From Euperipatoides rowelli (taxonomy: Eukaryota > Onychophora > Udeonychophora > Euonychophora > Peripatopsidae): 11,806 bases of DNA. The notes under the pieces are model-generated. The model had not been told where the DNA came from. It did no database searches and saw nothing but the letters and a program-made list of their open reading frames with translations. Made by a program: the position numbers and the translations under genes. The stretch lies in assembly GCA_003024985.2 (NCBI GenBank), contig PXIH01S0087562.1, one strand, 5' to 3'. The first letter of the stretch is position 1. The number at the start of each line of letters is the position of its first letter. Shown here piece by piece: positions 1-7,849 of this stretch.

Positions 1-160
1 GTGGTTTTTTCGCTCCAAAGATGAAAATTCCTTCAAGAAAATTTGAATATTTTCAATTCTTAGGAAAACTGCCTATAAATATTAATATGATTACTAAAAA
101 ATATTTGAATTGGGACTCTCAAAATTCAGTCGTGCTCATTTTCTTCCTTCTCAACTTCCT

Positions 161-617
161 CTAATGTTCTATACAGCTATCAATTTCTTGCATGACTTGT
201 AAATCACAGCCCGATTTACATCTCTCTTTTATTTTCCTCATTAGCTTGATATGAATCCACAACATATAGTTTTGCAAAACTTCTCTGTTGCCCATCTCTA
301 GGATGCAATTTAGATGTCCAATGGTATATTTTACCATGCATTTTAAAACAGTAAGGACTACGTTTATGTGAAATGTCAAGATGTGCTCTATTGTATGATC
401 AAATGTTAGGTTTAAAGTTCTTGTGGTTAGAATTTCGTGGATTAACAAACAAATCTTGCAGATATTTAGGAAATTCAGCCTTTGAAGACAATAGAATCTT
501 TCCTTTATGACAACAGTTTTTGAAATTACCATCCAAACATTTTTCCACCGAAAAATTCAAAGAGTAACAATATTGACATTGAATATTCATTTCACTGCAA
601 CTATGTTGGATGTTTAA
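161..617 (-). pseudogene. Helitron protein fragment (Helitron_like_N region), broken
   Basis: Read on the minus strand from about 617, the translation gives a CxxC pair (CSEMNIQCQYC), then CCHKGK, a P-x-x-L-x-x-L segment, SYN after NFKPNI, HGKIYHW, and FAKLYVVD with a trailing N-rich stretch. This order (zinc-binding CxxC, CC-x-x-GK, RSYN-like, HG-x-x-YH, FA-x-LY-x-x-D) is the known signature of the region preceding the Rep nuclease in animal Helitron Rep/helicase proteins, which act in rolling-circle DNA transposition. The copy is dead. There is an in-frame TGA at 401-399, stops just upstream of 617, and a frameshift near 212-226, after which the likely continuation (KSGCDLQVMQEID) lies in another frame. 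No HUH nuclease or helicase motif is visible between 161 and the window start. The family call rests on remembered motif order, not on a search. The 123-residue frame over 161-532 is mostly a shadow; only its last part belongs here. Confidence 0.72.
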
Positions 618-664
618 TCTTCACCAAATGCACTATCATCCATCACCATTAACTGAGATCTATG

Positions 665-931
665 TTAAGCTGATTGTTGATATATGGTCAATTGGTCATG
701 CAACCAATGTCCTCTGATCTGCTTCCGATAGAGTTTCATTTGCTTTGACATGATCCTGACTTTCAGCATTATTTTGAAATCTGAATTATCTTGCTTCCAT
801 TCTTTCATTAGCACTTCTGGTGGCATATCTGTCTCTGTCAGTTTCAAGCCTTCTATCAGTTTGTTATTGACTTCCTCGAGATCTATACTATTATTTATGG
901 ATGTGGACGTGGGACACAGTCCATAACTAAA
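665..931 (-). other. Unrecognised 88-codon open frame upstream of the Helitron fragment
   Basis: The minus strand is open from just after a TAA at 934-932 down to a stop at 665, giving 88 residues; the first Met is at 847. The product is polar and charged, with an acidic start (DLEEVNNKLIEG, then KLTETDMPPEVLMKEWKQD) and a basic second half (MSKQMKLYRKQIRGHW). No signal peptide or membrane segment is apparent. The open frame begins right after an AT-rich stretch ending in TTTAG, which could be a 3' splice acceptor, so an exon of a host or transposon gene is possible. It lies on the same strand and 5' of the Helitron fragment, so it could be the decayed N-terminal part of that protein, but I recognise no family motif. 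A chance frame cannot be excluded. Confidence 0.25.
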
Positions 932-1077
932 TTAATATTTAAAAATACCTTATCCTAAGTAAACATTATAATCAAAACTATTCATTTTTTGTCCTCTAAA
1001 TGTTTTTACAATTCCCAAATTGGAATCCAATACCAAACTGATAATAGGAAGCAAGAAACTGCTTTGAAATTATCACT

Positions 1078-1136
1078 AAATAAATTTTCAGAAATCAAAT
1101 AAATTTTACAGAAATCAAATAAACTTTATAGAAATA
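1078..1136. repeat. Short tandem repeat, three copies of about 20 bp
   Basis: Three consecutive copies of AAATAAATTTTMCAGAAATC-like sequence occupy 1078-1096, 1097-1116 and 1117-1136, with one to three differences each. The repeat lies inside the larger 230-bp repeat region and is absent in this form from the other large copies, so it is a local expansion. Confidence 0.75.
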
Positions 1137-1448
1137 CCCCAAGATATTTGATATATAAATAAATATTTAAATTGACTTGGTCTTAACTCAGTAAATAATT
1201 TTAATAGTAAAGGATTTTACTAAAAACTTTCCAATTTTTGGTCCCAACCCCCAATAATTTTTCAAATGAAACTGACAATAATTTGACAATAAGAATAAAG
1301 CAAATTATCTGAAAATGTTGCTCAATAAAATTTAAAGAAATAAAAAAAAAGACATTTGACAAATAAATAACTATTTTTAAAGCCATATTCCTAGCTCATA
1401 AATATATTTAATGGTAAAATATTTTAATCCAAACTATACATTTTTATT

Positions 1449-1462
1449 CCCCCCCCCCCCCC
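1449..1462. repeat. Poly-C homopolymer (14 C)
   Basis: An uninterrupted run of 14 C sits four bases before the start of the segment that reappears at 4338. Long C runs are common sequencing and assembly break points, which is relevant to the duplicated block. Confidence 0.9.
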
Positions 1463-1465
1463 AAT

Positions 1466-2119
1466 ATATCCCCATTCCCAAATTAAAATCCAATCCCAAA
1501 CTTCCAATAAGAATACAGAAAACTCTCATAAATTGTCCCCAAACCCAAGTCTTTTGGTTCCAAATGAAAAATGTTGTTTAGGGTATCTGATTTTCCAATT
1601 AATTAAAAAAAAAAAAACAGTAAGAAAACTAAACTAAAATGGCCCCAATTCTAATTTCAAGGGCCTATCACCCACCCCCCCTCCATCATTTTGATGGGCT
1701 TTTAATCTATTCTCTAATAATGCTCTAGTTAAATCAAATTTACCAAAACATTAAATTTTCTTCATTATCAATATGATTGAAATGTTTTAGCTATTATATG
1801 ACCTAATTTTTAATATTAGATTTGTTGCTCCTTCACCACCAAATCTTTTATTTTTTTAAAAAAAGAGTAATTTTATTATCAATGATTCATCATATGACCC
1901 TTCAAAGATAAGATTTTATTTTTCCATTTTCCATGCCCATTGGGATTTATACTGTAGGTCAAAGTGGAAGGAGGTTCTCAACGTGCATGCTTGAACACTT
2001 GTCATTAGATCATAACTCATTAATATTTAAAACATATTCAAGAACATCTCAATGCACTCAATTAAATTTTAACCCTTTGTGGGCCAATGGGGTCCTATTA
2101 GACCCCAGCAAATTTTTAA
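1466..2119 (+). repeat. 654-bp exact repeat, copy 1 (likely the genuine location)
   Basis: This segment reappears at 4338-4991 with a constant offset of 2872 and no mismatch seen by eye, including the same A-homopolymer length. It holds no convincing gene: the 80-residue frame at 1933-2175 is simply stop-free AT-rich sequence. Its right end cuts into the piggyBac-like terminal motif at 2069-2107. Copy 1 continues naturally on both sides (the 230-bp repeats to the left, the rest of the hairpin-motif region to the right), so it is probably the authentic site. Confidence 0.9.
2069..2107 (+). mobile_element. Possible piggyBac-like terminal inverted repeat with hairpin
   Basis: A TTAA at 2069-2072 is followed directly by CCCTTTGTGGGCCAATGGGG and then a small hairpin, with arms GGGGTC (2089-2094) and GACCCC (2101-2106). 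TTAA targets and termini beginning CCC are hallmarks of piggyBac-superfamily DNA transposons and their non-autonomous MITEs. The motif recurs in inverse orientation at 2269-2299 and 2635-2667. No transposase is present. A matching outer end with AAAGGGTTAA was not found, so the element is incomplete or the call is wrong. Confidence 0.45.
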
Positions 2120-2268
2120 AGTTATGTAATTTTTATACTTTTTATTTAAAAGTCTTTATATCTCCTGACTTTTAGTTTGGATAGTTTATGTATGCACAAT
2201 TGCACATATAAATTTAGAGTTAAAAATGTCCTGTCATATGCATGTTATAGCATAAATCTCTTTGTTTA

Positions 2269-2299
2269 GGGTGCAACTGGACCCCATTGGCCTTTTGTG
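2269..2299 (-). repeat. Inverse copy of the GGGGTC/GACCCC hairpin motif
   Basis: The sequence GGGTGCAACTGGACCCC followed by ATTGGCCTTTTGTG matches the reverse complement of the 2081-2106 motif over the GGACCCCATTGGCC core. It shares the ATTGGCCTTTTGTG flank with the copy at 2635-2667. Its hairpin is imperfect. It is probably a subterminal repeat or an end of a related non-autonomous element. Confidence 0.5.
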
Positions 2300-2634
2300 A
2301 CACTAATTTGTTTCCTTATATTTTTTTCAGATATTCTGATAAATAAAAAAAATTTGAAATATCCATCCCCAAATCAATGTTTTATGGTCCTATTTTCTAT
2401 TTAGTGTCATATGTATAGTTAATTAAACTATAACATATGTTTGTTTCATTCAATAAAGTTTTTTTCTGCCAATAAATTATATTTTAATTCATCTCCATTG
2501 AAAAGCTTATATTTACAAATATATACATAAAAGGTGCTGGGTATCTTGTTATGTATCCTGCTCTCACAAATATCTATTTAAGGTTTAACAAAAATGTTAC
2601 TTCATGCATAGTCTGGAAATTCGCCTAAATAAAA

Positions 2635-2667
2635 GGGGTCCCTCGGGACCCCAATGGCCTTTTGTGT
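2635..2667 (-). repeat. Inverse copy of the hairpin motif with a perfect 8-bp stem
   Basis: GGGGTCCC (2635-2642), a two-base TC spacer, and GGGACCCC (2645-2652) form a perfect inverted repeat, followed by AATGGCCTTTTGTGT. It is oriented oppositely to the 2069-2107 motif, so 2073 to about 2667 (roughly 595 bp) could be a MITE-sized element with diverged ends. The outer bases do not match CCCTTTG, so this remains tentative. Confidence 0.5.
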
Positions 2668-2687
2668 AATTCCAAACTGTTACCACA

Positions 2688-2749
2688 TTGACCAGGTTCA
2701 TTTCTGACCATTTGTCTTGTCAAACTGGTGTATTATCAACCAGGTGCAT
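2688..2749 (+). repeat. Displaced piece of the 16-bp minisatellite
   Basis: These 62 bases match 3224-3285 with a single difference (G/A in the CCATTTRTCTTG part), yet lie about 300 bases outside the main array. Between them sit AT-rich sequence, an A12 run and a T28 run. Either the array once extended here and was interrupted, or the block was copied out. Confidence 0.85.
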
Positions 2750-2843
2750 ATAGTCATAATTACACTAAATGACAGATTCTAGAGCTATTTGAAGTTTTAA
2801 AAGATAAAAAAAAAAAATGAAACTACCATGCTTTTGACTTAAG

Positions 2844-2874
<31 letters not shown>

Positions 2875-3039
2875 AGTAGTTGTAAGTGAAAATCGTTATC
2901 ATTGCCAGTTCTTGAAACATAAGAAGATTATTTAGCATTGGTCTTTAGTTAATTAGTTATGGAGAAAAATGAATTACAAGATTTTATTGAATAAGGTGCA
3001 ATTTTTTATATGATAGAGTTTTATTTAACCATTGGCAAG
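2750..3039. repeat. AT-rich spacer with A12 and T28 homopolymers
   Basis: No gene is seen. An A run at 2806-2817 and a T run of 28 at 2844-2871 lie 26 bases apart in opposing orientation and could fold back on each other. The T run could also be the reverse-strand poly-A tail of a retroposon, but no recognisable retroposon body is attached. Confidence 0.6.
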
Positions 3040-4337
3040 ATTCATTGTTGATAGTGTGTATTGTGACCAGATGCATTTATGACCAGGATCATTTGTTGAC
3101 CATGTTCATTGTCAACAAGGTGCATCATTGACAAGATGCATAATTGACCAGGTGGAAAATTGACAATGTGTACCATTGATTAGGTGCATCATTAATGAGT
3201 TGCATCATTGACCAGATGCATCATTGACCAGGTTCATTTCTGACCATTTATCTTGTCAAACTGGTGTATTATCAACCAGGTGCATTGTAAAAAAGATTCA
3301 TTGACTAGTTGCACCATTGACCATGTACATTGCTGACCATTTGCTTAATCAAACTTGTGTAATTGTCAACCAGGAACATTGTCAACCAGGTGCATTGTCA
3401 AAAAGATTCATTGACATCATGATGCATCATTGATTAGTTGCATCATTGATTAGTTGCATCATTGACCAGGTGCATCATTGACCAGGTGCTTCATTGACCA
3501 GGTATATCATTAACCAGATGCCTCATCAACCAGATGCATCATCAACTAGGTGCATCAGCAATCCGGTGCATTGTACACCATGTGCATTTTCAAAAAGGTG
3601 CATCATTGACCATCTGCATCATTGACCAGTGGCATCATCGGCCAGCTGCATCATCAATCAGCAGCATCCTCGACCAATTACATAATTGACCAGTTGCATC
3701 ATTGACCAGGTGCATGGTTGACCAAGTTAATCATTGACCATGTCCATTGTTGAACAGATACATCATTGACCAGATGAATTGTTGATCAGGTGCATCATCA
3801 TCCAGTTACAACATCAGCAAGGTGCATTCAGGTGCATCATCAACAAGGTGCATCCACAACCAGGTTCATAAATGACCAGGTAATTGCAGACCAGGTACAT
3901 CATCAACCAAGGGCATAGCTGAAGGTTATGTATTGACAAGATGCATTTTGACCACATAAAATATCATTAATGTGCCTCATTGACCAGGTGCATGGACTAA
4001 AACTATCATGGCAGACCAGGTGCCTCATCAACCAGGTGCATCATTGACCTGGTCCATTACAACCATATGCATCATTGACCAGTGCATACTTGACCAGCTG
4101 CTTCCTTGACCAGCTCATCAACAACAGTCATCATTGACCAGCTGCATCGTGAGTTGGGTGGATCATTGACCAGGTGCATGGCTCACTAGGTGAATCATCA
4201 ACCAGATTGCTTGTCGACATGTTGCATCATTCATTGACCAGACCAGTTGTGTTGTCATTCAGGTGCATTGTCATTCAGTTACATCCTCAACAAGGTACAT
4301 TCATGTGCATCAACAACCAGGTGCATCATCAAACATG
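3040..4337 (+). repeat. Degenerate 16-bp minisatellite array, left part
   Basis: Dozens of tandem copies of a unit close to TCATTGACCAGGTGCA run through this stretch, mostly 16 bp with some 15-18 bp units. Variation concentrates in the TTGA segment (TTGA, TCAA, TTAA, rare TCGA) and in the last bases. A locally higher-order unit of about 93-110 bp is visible at 3224-3430, where CCAGGTGCATTG followed by AAAAAGATTCATTGAC recurs. The 16-base period is not a multiple of three, so stop-free frames inside it (for example from 4247) are by-products, not genes. Many units carry CAGGTG, an E-box. Confidence 0.95.
4308..4337 (+). repeat. 30-bp direct repeat, left copy
   Basis: These 30 bases, starting CATCAACAACC and ending AAACATG, recur exactly at 4993-5022, immediately after the N. 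They flank the second copy of the 654-bp block. A perfect overlap of 30 bases is what two neighbouring contigs of a k=31 graph assembly would share. Confidence 0.95.
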
Positions 4338-4991
4338 ATATCCCCATTCCCAAATTAAAATCCAATCCCAAACTTCCAATAAGAATACAGAAAACTCTCA
4401 TAAATTGTCCCCAAACCCAAGTCTTTTGGTTCCAAATGAAAAATGTTGTTTAGGGTATCTGATTTTCCAATTAATTAAAAAAAAAAAAACAGTAAGAAAA
4501 CTAAACTAAAATGGCCCCAATTCTAATTTCAAGGGCCTATCACCCACCCCCCCTCCATCATTTTGATGGGCTTTTAATCTATTCTCTAATAATGCTCTAG
4601 TTAAATCAAATTTACCAAAACATTAAATTTTCTTCATTATCAATATGATTGAAATGTTTTAGCTATTATATGACCTAATTTTTAATATTAGATTTGTTGC
4701 TCCTTCACCACCAAATCTTTTATTTTTTTAAAAAAAGAGTAATTTTATTATCAATGATTCATCATATGACCCTTCAAAGATAAGATTTTATTTTTCCATT
4801 TTCCATGCCCATTGGGATTTATACTGTAGGTCAAAGTGGAAGGAGGTTCTCAACGTGCATGCTTGAACACTTGTCATTAGATCATAACTCATTAATATTT
4901 AAAACATATTCAAGAACATCTCAATGCACTCAATTAAATTTTAACCCTTTGTGGGCCAATGGGGTCCTATTAGACCCCAGCAAATTTTTAA
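4338..4991 (+). repeat. 654-bp exact repeat, copy 2 (probable assembly insertion)
   Basis: An apparently perfect copy of 1466-2119 sits in the middle of the minisatellite. It starts and ends abruptly, has no terminal inverted repeats or poly-A, and is followed by a single N at 4992. Deleting it plus one of the flanking 30-mers rejoins the array in its 16-bp register (units TCATCAAACATGTACA then TGATTGTCCAGGTGTA). The frame at 4805-5029 is an artefact of this block. Confidence 0.9.
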
Positions 4992-4992
4992 N
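4992..4992. other. Single N at the block/array junction
   Basis: The only ambiguous base in this region falls exactly between the end of the duplicated block and the second 30-mer. This suggests a minimal gap symbol at a contig join rather than a random base-call failure. Confidence 0.85.
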
Positions 4993-5899
4993 CATCAACA
5001 ACCAGGTGCATCATCAAACATGTACATGATTGTCCAGGTGTATCATTGTCCATGTGTATCATTGACTTGTTACATCATCAAGCAGGTGCATGTAAACCAG
5101 GTGATTTGTTGACCTTGTGTATTGTTGATCAGGTGCATCATTGTCAATGTTAATCATCAAGCAGGTGCATGATTGACCAATTTAATCATTGACTATGTGC
5201 ATTGTTGACCAGGTGCATCAATCTTTGACAAGATGCATTGTTGATCATGTGCATTGTTGTCTATACAATATCAACAAGATGCTTCTGGATCATAATCAAC
5301 CAGGTGCATCACTGTCCAGGTGCATTGTTAACTAGGTACACAAACGAGCAAGTGCATGGTCAACCAGGTGATTTGTTGACCAGGTGTATTGATGACCAGG
5401 TGATTTAATATCAATGTGCATTTGTCACACAAGTGCATGGTCTACCACTTGCATTTTCAACCAGGTGCATTATGAACCAGGTGCATCTTCAACCATGTGC
5501 CTCATCATCTAGGTGTATTTCAGCCTGGTGCATTACCAACTAACTAGGTGCATTGTTGATCAAGTACATCATAAACCAGGTACATTGTCGATCAGGTGCC
5601 TAATCAACAAGGTGCATCTACAACAAGGTGCATCATCAACAAGGTGCATCATCAACAAGGTGCATCATCAACAAGGTACATTGTTGGCTGGATGCATTGT
5701 CAGCCAGTTACATCATCATCAATCAGGTACATTGTTGACCAGCTGAATCATTGACAAGGTGCATTGTCGACAATGTACTTCAATAACCAGTACATCAACA
5801 ACCAAGTGCATGGTCGACTAGGTGCAATGTCGACCAAGTACATTATAGACCAGGTGCATCATTAACCAAGTGCATTGTCAACTGGGTGCATCATCAACA
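4993..5899 (+). repeat. Degenerate 16-bp minisatellite array, right part
   Basis: The same 16-bp repeat continues, beginning with the second 30-mer (4993-5022) and fading into unique sequence after the last GTGCATCATCAAC near 5899. Particularly homogeneous units, CATCATCAACAAGGTG-like, lie at about 5600-5680, a recent local expansion. Intact TCGA units occur at 5588, 5767, 5814 and 5830. The 77-residue frame at 5513-5746 is a translation of the repeat (INKVHHQQG-type periodicity) and is not a gene. Confidence 0.95.
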
Positions 5900-6276
5900 T
5901 TTCATTATTTTTCTTTCTACTTTTATTTTTGTTCATTTAGTTTCACAAGTTTTTGTGCTAAATTACTGCTCATGGACTCACCTGGTTAAGGGTATATAGT
6001 TTATTTTTAGGAACCTTAGTAATTGAAATTTTTATTGTATAGTAACTCCTGGTCAGGCCATGACTTTTTTCTTTACAGTGTAACTGGTTTAGTAATTCTT
6101 TCATAATGTTTGTGTCTTTTTACATTTTAAACTACCATCCTGTTCTTTCATTGTTTTTAGGTGTGCTCTTTACTGGACTTCATGATTAGTTTTATATCAT
6201 TATCTGAAATCTAGTCTTGTTGTACTCACCATATATTCACCAATCTTTCTACTATATTGTATTTTGTTTTAAAATA

Positions 6277-6277
<1 letters not shown>
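5900..6277. other. AT-rich unique sequence without a gene
   Basis: No open frame of note, repeat or RNA signature was seen. The stretch is T-rich and separates the minisatellite from the (TTA)n microsatellite. Confidence 0.6.

Positions 6278-6360
<83 letters not shown>
6278..6360. repeat. (TTA)n microsatellite, about 27 copies
   Basis: An essentially perfect trinucleotide run occupies this interval. It produces poly-Ile frames on the plus strand and poly-Asn frames on the minus strand, neither of which is a gene. Confidence 0.98.
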
Positions 6361-6536
6361 TTCCATTTTTGGTTCCCCATTTCTTGTCCCAGATCTTTGA
6401 AAATAAATTTGAAAGAAGCACAATAGCAAATTTATTAGGAAATTTACTCCATTAAACTTTATTTTCACATGAAACCACTTTATGTTAGTTTGAAAAAAAT
6501 AATCAGAAACAATCCAGAATATCTAGTTCAGTTATG

Positions 6537-6618
6537 GGGTGGTCCAGTATCGTGATAGGACACTAGCTGTCACATGATCAGACGTGAAGTCCAGGGGACA
6601 ACTTCGATCCCTAGAGGA
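6537..6618 (+). mobile_element. tRNA-derived SINE head
   Basis: GGTGGTCCAGTATCGTGATAGG resembles a tRNA D-arm/A-box region, and about 50 bases later CAACTTCGATCCC fits the Pol III B-box (GGTTCGANNCC). The spacing matches a tRNA gene, while the arms are too mismatched for a functional tRNA. The GGGGACA...TTYGATCCC-CTAG block is shared with the tRNA-like units at 10137-10330, suggesting one SINE family. The tRNA-unrelated body and 3' tail could not be delimited. Confidence 0.6.
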
Positions 6619-6632
6619 TTTAATAGTTCTAC

Positions 6633-6660
6633 ACTTTTTTACTGGAACAAAGTAAAAAGT
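6633..6660. repeat. Small inverted repeat behind the SINE head
   Basis: ACTTTTTTACT (6633-6643) and AGTAAAAAGT (6651-6660) form a stem with one bulged base and a 7-base loop. It may belong to the SINE body. The T6 run could act as a Pol III stop. Little else can be said. Confidence 0.4.
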
Positions 6661-7751
6661 GGCTATTTTCTCTACACAAATAGAGCATTAAAAGTTTTGC
6701 GACAGAAAACTTAGTCACCGACACTTGATTGTTAAAGATGGTTTAGCCTGGTTTAGCCGGAGATGGAAATCAGTACTTCATACTTCTTCACTTCTTTGTA
6801 AGAATTAAAAATGAAGCCATCTATATATTGGTAATGGATCCTAGACAGATGAAAAGCATCAATTTTGGTATCCTATATAGAAGATTGTACATACATGTAA
6901 ATAATGTAGTAATTTCACCACTCCCATTTAGAATGAGTGGGAAGGATGAAACTTGTTGTTTTTTTTTTTGTTTTTTTTTTTAAATCAGAATATCTATAAC
7001 ATACCAAACAGTAAACCATTTGTGAATGNTGTGATACTTGATGCATAATTTGTGAAATTAAAGTTGTATTTGTTCAAAAAAANATATATATATTTTGGTA
7101 AACCAAAATTTGCTCTGTGTAACATTAGAGTTTCATTTCTGGCTTAAAAGACTTTCAGTATCTTTTCTAATACTGGATTTGAGTATTGCTTGTTAAATGT
7201 AATGCAACTGTATATTTTTATAGAAAATATATTTTACCCAGAGGATGGAAGGACTATTTATTTACAATCATTACAATTTTGTGTTTTTACAATCTTCCTT
7301 CATTTCTGGTGCATTGTACACACGTTTTGTTGTACTCGTGATACTATGTCAGCATTTTTCATTTCAAATCCATTTTTCAAGATATTTGGATAGTTTCAAT
7401 AGTTCGACAACGACAAAATCCCCAGTGTGTAATAATTGCAAATGAAATTTTATTATTTTCCACACCAGGTCTGCACACAGGATTGAACACCCAAAATGTT
7501 ATATAATAAGCATGATGTGGCCAGATCATGGCACCTTGAATTACTGCAATTTTTTTTTTGTTTCTAATACAATTCAGTTTGAAATTTAGATCCTTACATA
7601 ACACCTCAAAACTTTACCATATTGACTCATGAATAAGTTCAATAATCAAACATCTTTGGTACTCTTTCCAAATAAATCTACGCCATTAAACTTTTTTTTA
7701 CTATATCATCTGTATATCAGACCCAACAATATGATTTAGCCCCAAAACAGG
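6661..7751. other. AT-rich sequence without a supported gene; two single Ns
   Basis: Only short frames occur here (67-75 codons around 7190-7604), overlapping one another on both strands and without recognisable motifs, so none is called. The stretch contains T runs at about 6957-6981, a near-perfect 10-bp duplication GGTTTAGCCT/GGTTTAGCCG near 6740-6760, and single Ns at 7029 and 7083, the latter next to a short (TA)n. Confidence 0.6.
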
Positions 7752-7798
7752 CAATCAGAGGTTGCCTTGCATTCTATATGCAAATTGACCTCTGATTG
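7752..7798. promoter_or_regulatory. Inverted repeat enclosing an octamer, with an adjacent CCAAT box
   Basis: CAATCAGAGGT (7752-7762) and ACCTCTGATTG (7788-7798) are perfect 11-bp inverted arms. The 25-base loop contains ATGCAAAT (7778-7785), the exact POU/Oct octamer. The right arm with the next bases reads AACCAATCAGA on the minus strand, an NF-Y-type CCAAT box. The combination is typical of some promoters, but no gene is found nearby, so it may be coincidence or a decayed transposon end. Confidence 0.35.
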
Positions 7799-7849
7799 GT
7801 TGTTATTTTATTTAATACTTATTTTTAATATACTATAATACTTTTAAGT

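Larger units (their letters stand above)
920..1590. repeat. Three diverged tandem copies of a unit of about 230 bp
   Basis: Comparing segments by eye shows related blocks at roughly 920-1150, 1170-1385 and 1390-1590. Clear anchors are 968-993 against 1424-1450 (TAATC-AAACTAT-CATTTTT-TCC pattern), 1013-1062 against 1475-1524 (TTCCCAAATT, AATCCAAT, CCAAACT in order), and 1213-1246 against 1424-1450 for the middle copy. The middle copy also shares GGTCCCAA...TTCAAATGAAA with 1530-1570. No protein similarity is visible, so this is an old tandem duplication or a non-coding satellite remnant. The boundaries are approximate. Confidence 0.5.

Noticed and set aside
161-532. 123-codon minus-strand frame as a gene
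   Set aside because: Most of it is out of frame with the Helitron signature; only its last part is the frameshifted continuation.
1933-2175. 80-codon frame, repeated in part at 4805-5029
   Set aside because: The two frames agree only because the DNA block is duplicated. The translation has no motif and the second copy ends in the minisatellite.
5513-5746. 77-residue His/Gln-rich repeat protein
   Set aside because: It is the 16-bp minisatellite read through. The period is not a multiple of three and similar frames arise elsewhere in the array.
3040-5899. CRISPR-like array
   Set aside because: There are no unique spacers between fixed repeats; the whole unit varies gradually and the genome is clearly eukaryotic.
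6217-6468. Poly-Ile and poly-Asn frames on opposite strands
   Set aside because: Both are translations of the (TTA)n microsatellite.
7190-7604. Three overlapping frames of 66-75 codons
   Set aside because: They overlap one another on both strands, lack any motif and are what AT-rich DNA gives by chance.
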